Assembly: GCA_019914945.1 (NCBI GenBank)
Contig: CM034099.1
Location: forward strand, 1,054,001-1,118,000
DNA length: 64,000 bases
Source: Typha latifolia
Lineage: Eukaryota > Streptophyta > Magnoliopsida > Poales > Typhaceae
Reading direction: 5' to 3'
Positions 49,562 through 60,710 of this stretch are shown here, in pieces. The first letter of the stretch is position 1. Each line of letters opens with the position of its first letter. The translations under genes and the position numbers were made by a program. Below the pieces are notes generated by a model. It did not search any database. It had not been told where the DNA came from and was given only the letters and a program-made list of their open reading frames with translations.

Positions 49562-50775
49562 ATGGTGCTAGTTCTGGCCATCGGAGACCTCCACATCCCC
49601 CACCGGGCGCCTGATCTGCCTGCAAAATTTAAGTCTATGCTTGTCCCCGGGAAAATTCAACACGTCATATGTACTGGGAACTTATGTATTAAGGTGATTA
49701 TTTATTTTTCTTTTTCCCTTTTCCAGTTCTTTTCGCTCTTTGTGATTGCTGCTGGATCGTTACCTGGTGTCTAGTCTTTTTAGTTTTGATGTGCTGGGAG
49801 TACTGGATTCAGATCAAGATAAGTAACTATAAGTAACTAGAAGTAATTTTTAGCCTTCTGCGTTGATTAATCAGTCAAAATGTTCTAATTTTTAGCCTTG
49901 TGATTGTTGGGATTGCTGGCTTCTTGCACGGATCTTTATTCAGTTTAGATTTAGAAATAGGTTTTATGGTGGATAAATTTGGCAAACCGGTCAATCTCAA
50001 TATAGTATCTAACTATCTACGATTGTTTAGGTTGTTTAAGCAAGAAAGTGATTTCCTGCAATCCTGATATTGCTTACCAAATAGTGTTCATTCTGGAAAG
50101 AACTTGATTCTTGCATTTCAGTATGCTCCTTTTGGTCTCTATAGCGGCACAACTTTCTTGATGTCAAAGTTATGAACAATGCTCTGAAATGGTGGGCAAG
50201 GTTTGCGAGCAGCCAAGGGGTGGGCATATGACACATGTAGGGGTGTAAACGAGCCGAGCATGATTGAGCTTGGTTTTAATCAAGCTTGAATTGAAATTAA
50301 TTTCAAGCATAAATTTGTGATCAAGCATAAATTAAAATTATTTTAATTCGAGCATATTTCAAACTTGAGCTTAGCTCGAGTTTAAATAAGCCATTCAATT
50401 AGCAATTTCAACCCTTATTGATTTAAGTCATTTTCGAAACTGAGCAAGTTTGAATTGATTTAGGCTTTAATCAAGCTTGAAATAAAATTTAATTCAACTA
50501 TAAATAGAGAGAAGCTAAGCCATTATATCAAAAGATCTAATGGTTCATATTACTCATGTTATATATATATATATATATACCGAGCCTTATCAAGTTGACT
50601 TGATTGAGCTAGCTTGATCTAATTGAACTGGCTCAAGATCAAGCTCTGCTCAGCTTATTTTCGAGCCGAGCTTGATCGAGCCTTATTGAGCCGAGCTCGA
50701 TTATTTTGACAGCCCTACACACATGTGGTATGTGGAAGCGATGCAATATGCAATGTACTGAATCTCAGTAGTACT

Positions 50776-50843
<68 letters not shown>

Positions 50844-52855
50844 TGAAGAGAAATTTTGAAGTTATACACTTCTCTATATGCAGTAACTCTTTTTGTATGT
50901 CGAGCAACAGTTGTAGTTAAATAAAAACAAGGTACTATGGCACCACGAAGTCATATGTCAGGTTAGTCCTATGCTGGCAGCATGGGGACAGTAAAGTAGT
51001 AAACATATAGACAGCCGCCAATGCAGGTGGATGGATCACATTTTATGTATGACCAATTTTTCTTCTAACGTTTGTATAGCTTTCATATTTCAATCTACAC
51101 AAGTAGAAGGTTGGTGTTGTTACCCTTGTCCAATGAGCCTGTATAGTGACAACAGTCAGAAAACTATCATTCCGTGATCTGCTTGGTTGGAATCATATTA
51201 GACCTTTGGACTTTGAAATTCTAAATGTAAATGACACTGAGGTTCTTCTAACAATGAGTTCAATGGAAACTAAAAAATGTGTTCCAGACATGCAGGTTCT
51301 TAAACTTCATGGAATGTAAGAACTCTAATATTAGTTAACACTCAAGTGCTCTTATGCCTTGCAAAACAGTTATGATTTGAATTCTTGGGGCACCATATAA
51401 AGCGGTATTATTTAGTATTAGCCTCCTGTTTGATTAGTTCAATATGTTCTTTTGGTTGATGAATCTGTTTTTTGGCAATCATTTACTGTTTGCAGTACTA
51501 TATGTTGTTGAATTATGTCTTTAGTTCAGATCAGATCCTTGGCCTCCTATATAGTAGCATATTTTGTAGTTCATGTCGAAACATTGTTGTGACTTTAATA
51601 TGTGTTGTTTCTACAGGAAGTTCATGACTACTTGAAAAGCCTTTGTCCTGATCTGCATATTACTCGAGGTGAATACGATGAGGATGCACGTTATCCAGAG
51701 AACAAGACTCTCACTATTGGTCAATTCAAGCTTGGACTCTGCCACGGTCACCAGGTCTTGTTCCCTGTTGGACTGAATTTAGTTCTTCACAGCTACATCC
51801 TGGTCTCTGAATAGTAGAATTCTGTTCCTCTATCAGCTTTTTGAATTTGCCAAATTCTCATCAGTTCCTGTCTAATGTCGCACGCAATACATTATCACAA
51901 CATCATAATATGGGGTCTGATAGGGCATAACTCAAAAATTAGGACAATTGAAAGTGTTTACAATTGGCTTTAACCTGATATCGTCTTTTATAGGTCAGTG
52001 CAAGTTTTTGATTAAAGAAGAATCATACGCCAGAGAATCTTGTGCAATAGAAGATATAAGGTTAGCCAGCATAGAGAATATTTACCTTCTTGGATGCAGT
52101 TTACTTAAGTTAAGAAAATTGCCCCAGCAAGTCTTCCATACATAGGAATGTCTAGAAAAGGGAGAGATGACAAGTTCAGTTAGGAAACTTCTCTATATCA
52201 GGCATAATTAAACATCAATAAGAACTAAGGTTTCTTCTTGAACTCTTTCTAGTATTTAGGGTGTTCCAATTCTCCGATGACGACTTTCGGGTTGACGTTA
52301 GTTTCGGGTTGACGTGAGTCACGAAGAGAGACCCAATTACGACTTTAGAGCCTGGGTGGACAAAAAAAAAAAAAAAAAGATGAGTTGTTAATATTGATAA
52401 AGCTTCTCTTCCATACGCTTCAAATGGGGGTGCTAAGCACCTTGGAGATGTTAGATACCCATTTCCTAACCTCTTTTTTTTCTCTTTTTTGGTTTTGCTA
52501 CTCTATGCACAACATTTCTTGTATTCACTATTTCTTTCCTTGAAACTTGCAGATTGTTCCATGGGGTGATTTGGATTCATTGGCCATGCTTCAGAGGCAG
52601 TTGGATGTAGACATCCTTGTGACAGGGCACACCCATCAGTTCAAGGCATACAAGCACGAGGGTGGTGTCGTGATCAACCCTGGCTCAGCGACTGGTGCAT
52701 ACAGCAGCATTACATATGATGTTAACCCAAGCTTTGTGCTCATGGACATAGATGGCCTCCGTGTAGTTGTCTATGTTTACGAACTCATCGATGGAGAGGT
52801 GAAGGTTGACAAAATTGACTTCAAAAAGACGGCACCTAGTCAGTCTGCTCATTAG
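49562..52855 (+). CDS. VPS29: VPS29, retromer core subunit
   Basis: Three exons, 49562-49693, 51617-51754 and 52553-52855, give 190 residues, the exact size of plant VPS29. It adopts a metallophosphoesterase fold that works as a scaffold: with VPS35 and VPS26 it forms the retromer core, which recycles vacuolar sorting receptors and PIN carriers from endosomes. Visible fold motifs are [10 protein letters not shown] (Asp9, His11), CTGN (Asn40), LCHGHQ (His87, His89) and VTGHTHQF (His116, His118). The C-terminal part [15 protein letters not shown] is near-invariant in eukaryotes. The start at 49562 begins the conserved [10 protein letters not shown] leader of at least 300 bases, possibly with its own intron, lies upstream. 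Intron 1 (1.9 kb) holds a hAT-type element and a long GA tract. The gene converges on the DHQ synthase II-like gene. Confidence 0.96.
50238..50717. mobile_element. non-autonomous hAT-type element in VPS29 intron 1
   Basis: It begins TAGGGGTGTAAACGAGCCGAGC and ends GAGCTCGATTATTTTGACAGCCCTA, with inverted termini of the TAGGG(G/C)TGT type typical of plant hAT elements. It is flanked by GACACATG (50230-50237) and CACACATG (50718-50725), an 8-bp target duplication with one mismatch, as expected for hAT. The 480-bp body is rich in degenerate GAGCT/AAGCTTGA repeats in both orientations and encodes nothing. It probably transposed in trans and now sits in the intron. Confidence 0.8.
50777..50840. 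repeat. (GA)n microsatellite
   Basis: About 31 uninterrupted GA units, 60 bases after the hAT-type element in VPS29 intron 1. It is one of the longest pure dinucleotide tracts in the window. Confidence 0.95.
52261..52450 (+). repeat. unclassified insertion-like segment in VPS29 intron 2
   Basis: The 14-bp sequence TTTCGGGTTGACGT occurs twice 17 bases apart (52285-52298 and 52302-52315). It is followed by GC-richer sequence, an A16 tract (52362-52378) and a GGTGCTAAGCACC hairpin (52429-52441). Composition differs from the rest of the intron. It may be the 3' part of a retroposed or SINE-like insert, but ends and target duplication were not identified. Confidence 0.3.
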
Positions 52856-53586
52856 TGTTTTGCTGTTGTTGTTACACTCCCCTGTGATTGGTATATTTTT
52901 CTGCTTGAATGAGTGGCGATAGCTGGTGAAGATTAGATTGTAACTTTGTAACCTTATGTAATAGACCCCATTTTCAACTTTGTTTTACCTGTGAAAATTA
53001 CAGGTTCTCATGACATAAATTGATGGTGGTAATATGAACATGGGAGTTGTGGAATATATGTTAGCTTTAGTTAGAGTTTACCTTGCTTGGATTTTTTTTC
53101 TCCTTTTTGGCTCTTCTTTGCCTTTATCCTCGTAGTTGTGTATATGTAGTTGTTGGACAAATTTGTTAGCCTTAATATACAAATTGTATGGCTTTTAGGT
53201 GAAATTTAGTGGTTCTCGGACATCATGTTGAGGAAAAGACAAGTTAGTTCTTTTGCAGCATTGCGTGGAATTCACATCAAGAAATTCTGGGGTATATATC
53301 CCTCTGACTGAGGAAAGGGCATCTTGATTCCGATCAAATGTCAGCGAAAATTCTGATATCCAGATATCTACTTGTTATGGAAGGATTCAAGTTTATAGAA
53401 TTAGAAGCTCATGCATCCTGGCTGGAGAAGTGGCAGACCGTACTAATTTTTTTCTTGATGGTAAAGAACCATGGACATAATATTGCATCAAGGAACTATA
53501 CAGAATCTGTGTGAAGAATAAGTTCACATTTTTTTCATTAAAAACACCCATTCCAGAAAGAATTGAGGAAAATGTAGCACTACTGA

Positions 53587-56500
53587 TTACTTCTCAAGAA
53601 TGAACTCTTTGATTTCTATTCCAGTATGACGAGCACCACCCAGTTTCCTCAGCAAGACTTCATCCCCAACTTTCAGTGAAGTTACAGGTATTGCCGTTTT
53701 TGCTGTCTTGTCTGCCATCAACAATTAAAAGATACACATGATAGATACAAGAAATAGAAAATCTTCCAGATCTAGAATAAAAGTATTGATGAAATTACCT
53801 TCATAAGGACAGACAAGACCAACGGTTTCTGCATTCTGCAGAAAGATGCTATATGTCTCGTCTCCTAAATTTTCCTGCGATACATAAGATCTTGATGGAT
53901 CAGATGAGGAACATAACAGCTGGTATTGAGTTTGCTTCTAGAAAAGACATTCTAGTGCATGAGGCTCCCACCTATATGGGTTATGGTGAGAGAAGATGCA
54001 CACAGCCTTACGCTCATTTCATAAGAGTGCTTCCTTTCTTCTTCGTTTCTTATTTCAACAAGTTCTTTCATTACAATTTACTCATCCCAATCTTGAGAAT
54101 ACCAAGTGATCTTATGATTTTGCTAAAAAACTTGTTTTATAGTCTTCAACTTATGGTACTTTTCCTATAATATAAGCAGTAGAAGTCCATATAAGATAAG
54201 ATCAAATTTTGTAGAAAGTAGCAATAATGCAAAAGTATAAACCTTTTTATTCTCTTCCATAAATCACACTTGTGCAATAGTGGACATATTCACAGTAGAC
54301 AAAGTGAGGGACCAACATGCACAAACCTTTGCCTCTACAAGAAGGAGAGGTCTTGATTCTATTTTCACACGGCCCACAATTGCAGTACGCTGCAAACCAT
54401 TTTGATCAACAACTATCACTTCTTTACCAGCACACAACTCTGAAAGATAACAGGTTTTTCCTCCAGGTACTGCAACATAGGCATGTACTGGTCCCTACAG
54501 TTTGGAAATAAGAGAAAAGAAAAATATTATTAATACCAAGGAACTCCGAATTTCTTTATGTTTATTATATTTGATATAGTATTCCATCCCTTCAGATGTA
54601 CAGCCAGGATCAAACAGCATTTCTACAGCAGTAAGGGTTGTTAATATACCACCTAAAGAATTACAAAATGAAAAACTTACTGCATTAACCCTGAATGGCC
54701 TGCTTGCTATGTAATTTGTCTCCAAGCATTCAGAGTGAACCAAAAACAGTCCTCTGGCAAAGGAACTAACCTATAGAGAGCATGCCATGAAATCACCATC
54801 ACCATTATCGTCATCATCATTATGCAATTTTCCCAACATATGAGACCAGCTCATTATGCAGTTTTCAACATATCGGATCAGCTAGACCAAAAGTTAAGTT
54901 GAGAATGTTTCATAATATGGTCACCTAGACCTGATGTTATGCAAAACTCTGAATACAATGCTCAAATATATCTATCACGAATTACTATAGAGTATAGAGA
55001 TTGAAAACAACCAGAAGACCTTCACCCGGGTGCATGATACTACAAAGATCCACACAAACACGATCCCCCATTCCAACAACTTCAACCTTTGTTACAGTGG
55101 CCTTAGTCAAGGCTAACTGACTCCTTGCTTCATCCCTTCTGTCAAAATAATCCTGATCACATTAAAAGAGAACCAAAGTAATTAACTGATATCCATCATT
55201 CATGGATAACTAAAAGGCAACAATGATAACTGAGGTCACTTTCTCTAGGAAGTATTGCACCTTCTTGTTTACTGATGAAGGAGGCTAATGTAGGAAAAGG
55301 AGGTCTCATAAAAAACTGGAAGGGAAGAATTTTACTAAAGGAATATTCAAGATGCCCAATCGATATGAAATTGTGGCCTTGTCCTTAAAGAAATTATTCC
55401 AGGTAAGAAAACGACATTAAGAAGAAATCCAGGTCAGAAGTTCCAGCTACAAAATTTTACATTATCTACCTGCTTCAGAAAAACCAGGAAAATCATTTCA
55501 CGGCATACCTTTCAAGCACTCCTTGGATGTATAAAAGCTAACTTTAAAAGTAACTCATAAATATGTCAACTGTGAATAGAAGTGGAAAAAAAATCTGCTT
55601 ATGCATCATATTAGCCACCAAATTTGCTACTCAAAAGTCAAGTACATTTAATAAGAGATAAAAGTCACAAAAACAATTTGCTTAGTAGTCAACTCATACA
55701 GTATAATTGAACTTGAAGGATTATCTAGTTTGAATAGTTATTTGACACAATAGTACCTACAAGAGTACTTACCAATTAATATTTAATAATAATACTAGAA
55801 TTATTATTTAGAATCTATGAACATAAAGTACCTTTAGCTTGAGAATTTCTCCAATGTCCTCAACTTTTAGTACAACCCCATCAAGACCTTGCTCCAAGGC
55901 CTACAAATGGTGTTTAAGATTATCCACATTAACTGGGTCAAAGTGTTAACTGGACATAAAGCCACTAAGAGCATGAAATTTGGAACTTTTCCTAGAATTA
56001 CCTCTAGAAACACTTGCGCCTCAGTTGAAGTTGTTGAAACTGCCAATACAGTCTTCCTACAGCTCTGGAATGCTGCAACTATGTTTTCTGCAGGAATAAC
56101 CTGTAAATGTGAGAGTAAACAGCAGTATAATGGTATTACTTACCCAACTAGCATATTCCACAGCTTAGGCAGTAATTTTATAGATGTAAATGACAAGAAA
56201 GATGTGATGAGAAGAAATATTGTATCACTGTTGCATTTTAGTTAAACTAGCAAAAAGAATCAATGCGTAGTTAAGTGAGTAACTAAAATGGCAAAATCTG
56301 AAACTAGTAATCTGAAGGGGTGAAGAATGGATTTTTGGTTTTCTGTATCAATATAACTTTAGCAAAAAGGGTCTGTGTTCCTAACTTTAGTTTGAAAGCA
56401 GAAGAAAAAGAAGTGGTGAAGAATGGAAACTTCCAACTTAATTATGATAGCAATTTCTTAAAGAATCTGATGGCCAGCTCTAATTGACAACGACCATAGG

Positions 56501-57577
56501 AGATTGATAGACCAGCGAGTTGGCCTGTACAATATATACTGGATGCAATATGAGAATCCAAAATCATGTAACTACATAATCTTCTGCATTATCTCTTGCC
56601 TTACGGTGTATATCTAAGCTGGATTCTTCTTCAGATAATTAATATGCATCTTTAAACAGTTGTAGTACAAATGTTAAGAGATCATCAGCACTTCTGAAAG
56701 AAGAAAGAAAAGCATTGCTTACAAGAACTGATAATGTTAATGTTAAGTTTTATGGAGTAATGATCTTATATTCCAGAGGATAATATTGTATCACATAAGT
56801 TATACCTGCCATCCACTCTCGAAATTTATAACCACAATATCCACATCCAGGTCATCTGGCAAAAGGCTTTCTAACTCTTGTGGAGAAGAAACATCATAAT
56901 ATACGGCAACCTTTAGGTCTTTCTCATCAAAAATCTGTGACCCATCAATGAAGAGAGAGCGTATCAATGCTGTTGCTGCACAAACCACCAAAACCTGGAT
57001 GTTACAACTAATAAGTTTATGAAACAGGCATTAATTCAGAGAGAAGAAAAAAGAAATATAACAGTAAAAATGTATTGTAGTTACTTTCCCAAGTCCTAAA
57101 AAACTATAAGAACATAAAGAAAACTTCCATGGTTATGAAATGAGCCGGTTATCCATTTCAATAGCCCAGAATAATACAATGATGCATGAGTAGCCACTTA
57201 GAGTGTTTTACACATCAAAGGACAAGATTTAAGAGATTACATGACCAATCGCTAGCAAGTTTAGTGGATCGGGCTTCAGGGCGGAAGAAGAAAGTGTTCC
57301 ACCCTCTCTCAACTGCCGTCGTCATGACTGGTCTGCTCTCCGTCCACACCCACACAATCTTCTCGCCCTTATTCTTATCCACCGACATAGATGAAGACAT
57401 TTTAATCAAAGAATTCGTCGCGAGATTAACTGCATTTGTGCAAGAAACGATTGGAGATTTAGAAAAACCAGTAAATTTGAGGAAACAGTTGGAAATTGAC
57501 GAGAAACCTCTTCTTGGAGAAGGTTTCGACGCTTCGCTGCTAAGGGTTTTAGAAGGGAAGAACGATAGGAGCGCCAT
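53587..57577 (-). CDS. 3-dehydroquinate synthase II-like protein, plastid-targeted
   Basis: Nine minus-strand exons: 57577-57241, 56975-56806, 56100-56002, 55900-55832, 55152-55012, 54770-54681, 54494-54327, 53874-53799, 53711-53587, giving 424 residues. Residues 1 to about 65 are Ser-rich with few acids, a likely plastid transit peptide. The mature part opens [22 protein letters not shown] and carries blocks such as [60 protein letters not shown] and [17 protein letters not shown]. These are the hallmarks of the DHQ synthase II family (archaeal AroB', which makes dehydroquinate from an aminoketo sugar by an NAD-dependent route). Plants already have an ordinary AroB-type enzyme for the shikimate pathway, so the role of this conserved homologue is unsettled. 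Its ATG is only 187 bases from the stop of the upstream epimerase gene. Confidence 0.93.
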
Positions 57578-57763
57578 TATTATGTGAATAGATAACCCCT
57601 CTTTTGGTGTTCGCTTCCCAATAGATAGTTAATTAGGGAAACTTACATTTCGCACCCTATGTTTTCGGATATATTTCATTCTATAGTTTATGATAAACGT
57701 TAAAATAAAGTTGGATTCCATAACAAAGATTCCCTCCAGAATTCCAATCTCCTGCTCGAATTC

Positions 57764-59214
57764 TCACTTCTTCTTCTTCACAGCAAATTTGTACACCATT
57801 TGGTGCTTATAAACATCACCATGTCCATAGATCTCAGAAGGGAAATTAGAGTGGTGCAATGCATCAGGGTAGTCCTGGGTCTCTAAGCACAGCCCTGCGT
57901 ACTGCTCGTAAGTAGCACCTCCCTTCCCCTTTTGATCCTTTAACATATTCCCAGTGTAGAATTGCACCCCAGGTTGGTTAGCCCACAACTCCATCACCCT
58001 CCCAGACTTCAAGTCTTCGACCACCGCCACCTTCCTCATCCCCTTCCCGTCGACCGGCGAGTCTAGTACGTAATTTATGTCGTAGCCGCCTTTTACGTGC
58101 GCGATGCGGCTACCGACCGTCGTCGGCGTTTGGAAGTCGAAAGGAGTCCCTGAGACGGGCTTAATTTCGCCGGTGGGGATGAGTTCGTCGTCGACGGGAG
58201 TTACGTCGGAGGCGAATATTTGGACCTTGTGGTTGAGGATTGAGCCACTTGCATGGCCTGCAAGGTTCCAGTAGGAATGTTGGGCTAAGTTTACTGGGGT
58301 TGGCTTGTTCTTGGGTACTGCATGCATTGCAACGCTCAAAGTGTACTCCTCTTCAATTTTGTAGGTCACAGACACATCCAAATCACCAGGGAAACCTGTT
58401 TCCAATGATATAAAAATTATTGACCAGAATCAAACAAGGTAAATAATTTACTTTTGTATACAATATGAAGAATTTACCTTGTTCACCATCAAAGCTGTTA
58501 TAGTGCATTGTGATGTAAGGGAATTCTCCATCAACTTTCTCCTTGACATCCCAAATGACACGGCTGAATCCTCTGTGACCACCTAAAAGAAGAACAAATT
58601 TAAAAGGATTCTAAGACAAACACTAGTTCATCACCAAGTATATAGCTTGCCATAAATCATCCAGAAATAATCACACCATGGAGTGAATTCTTCCCATCAT
58701 TCGGGTACAAATGATAAACTTTTCCATTCAAATTGAAACGCGAGCCTGCAATCCTATTTGCGACTCGGCCAACCAAAGCTCCAAAGTAAGTCGTATCATT
58801 CTGAATTGAAACAGAGAGAAAAATAAGTCACAGATTACAAACTTTTGAACTAGTTAAAAGATTTTATACCAAGAAGAAGAGGTAATCTTACAACATAGTA
58901 ACCAATCTTATCATATCCAAGCACCACATCGTCCAATTTCCCTACATACACAATAGAACACTTCAGATTATAAAGTCATGCCAAGCTCTGTTAGATAAAC
59001 TAGAGAACACCCATTAAACTATTTACCAACCTTTGTTGTCAGGAAGGATAACTGAGATGACTGTTGCACCCCAATTGGTAACTTTTAGAGAGAAATCTCC
59101 CTTCTTCAACTCGTATATACCAACCATCTTCCTTGGCTTCGCGGACGAAACAATCACCATGGCCGAAAGCAGAAGAAAGATGGAGACGAAGAGAAGTGAA
59201 GATTTCCTCGTCAT
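57764..59214 (-). CDS. aldose 1-epimerase (galactose mutarotase), secreted
   Basis: Five minus-strand exons: 59214-59031, 58941-58892, 58800-58677, 58582-58478, 58395-57764, giving 364 residues, normal for the GalM family. The N-terminus MTRKSSLLFVSIFLLLSAMVIVSSA is a clear signal peptide, pointing to the apoplast or secretory system. The enzyme interconverts alpha and beta anomers of glucose or galactose. Family motifs: NWGATVISVILPD, DDVVLGYDKIGYY, GRVANRIAGSRF, the His-rich LHGGHRGF, catalytic-type NLAQHSYWNLAG (His194), a GYDINYVLD block (Asp260) and GLCLETQDYPDALHHSNFPS with the general base Glu326. It ends in a short Lys-rich tail. A TATA-like TATATAAC (minus strand, 59293-59300) about 80 bases upstream gives a compact leader. 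Confidence 0.94.
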
Positions 59215-59292
59215 GGTTGACTGGTAGGTAGATGAAGGGAAGAAGAGAAGAAGAGAAGAACCTTCGACTTGAGGTTTATGCGAGAAGGGGTA

Positions 59293-59300
59293 GTTATATA
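59293..59300 (-). promoter_or_regulatory. TATA box of the aldose epimerase gene
   Basis: TATATAAC on the minus strand, 79-86 bases before the ATG. It predicts a leader of about 50 bases. Confidence 0.5.
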
Positions 59301-60600
59301 GAGTTATAGATCAGGATAACAACGGAGGACAACTATTTATCCGTATTTAGATAGGAAATTACCTCAACGGTCCTAGTCTTTATGCTTTGGTTTGAACTCA
59401 TTCCAAATTTGGGCCGACTTATCCGGCCAACATAAATCCTTGTATCTATTCAAACAAATCTTTTATTCCTGAGCAAATCTTTTAAAATCTACTGTTTTTG
59501 GATCAATTTTAATGAATTATAAAGATATCCATGCAAGTTTTTCAAAAGATATACACGTAAATATCAAGTTTGAAGGGAACTAAGTGTATCTTAGAGAGAT
59601 GTATATAAGAGAATTTCTTTCTTAGAAAAGGTTGGCTGGCATGTTAATTTGGGCTATATATACATGCATCAATTCTCAAAATCTGGGCAAGATTTTAAAT
59701 AGTTTATTGATAAACTAGTATTTTATTGTAATATGAATAGTTTCAAATCACAACTTTTTATTAAGGAAATGAAGATTATATTAATTAGCTACCATAAATA
59801 TAAAAAATAAATATTACACTAAGATCAACTATTGCTCATTTTCAGTCGTATACCCTCATCTTTCTTTTTGGTATACATAGAAAATTTCTTTCTTTGAGAG
59901 ATATATCAAATGACAATTTTACTTTCTTTTTCTACTTTTGATATAAGAATAAAATGATCCTCGCGTGTCATTTTTTTAATAGAATAACTAATATAAAATA
60001 TATTCTGGAGTTTTTTTTTAATAATTAAGGGGTAAATGTGTCAACAAAAAATAAATAAAAAATATATATTTGAAATAGATAATTATTCCTCTAAAATATC
60101 TCTAATTTTTGTTTCAGGTAAATTAAACTTGTTATCCTAATTTAAAAAGTCAATCAGCAGACTATTATTTTCTTCTGTAGCATATAAATATCTCTCTGTA
60201 GCATATAAATATTATTTTCTTCTTCTTTTGCATGTTTGATCTCAACAGTCATTCATTTTATTATAACAAATTACATCAAGTGTGACCCCTATGATGTGTT
60301 CCTAAGCATGCAGCTTTATCAATTATTGCTGTGACCATCAATTTGCATCTTTATTAACACCCATTCCATTGATTAATGTGGCTCGGTCTTTAACAAGCTT
60401 AACTGTTATAAAACACTATCCGGGCTCGAGCCTAAAACAAACTACACCTGACCCAATCTCCAACATTGTTAAGGTGGGCCTGACCCAGATTGTGTAAATA
60501 TCTCAAAGTACAAGGGCGTTTCCTTCCTAAGAGATATCAAAATAGAAGGGACAGTGAGACTGAGACCCATTGGAAAATTAGAAGCGGCTCCCGCGAGGGG
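59301..60600. other. shared upstream region of epimerase and capping-protein genes
   Basis: 1.3 kb between divergent genes. It is AT-rich, with two near copies of a short ATATAAATATCTCTCTGTAGC-like sequence around 60180-60210. No gene is seen. The capping-protein leader occupies the last part and includes a short CAAATCT direct-repeat run at 60628-60662. Confidence 0.5.
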
Positions 60601-60710
60601 AGCTCGGATCGAACAACACAACCCCGCAAATCTCAAATCTCAATTCGCAAATCTCAAATATCTCTTCTGTCTTCACCTTTCCTCTTCTTCTCCTCCTTTT
60701 CGAATCAGGT

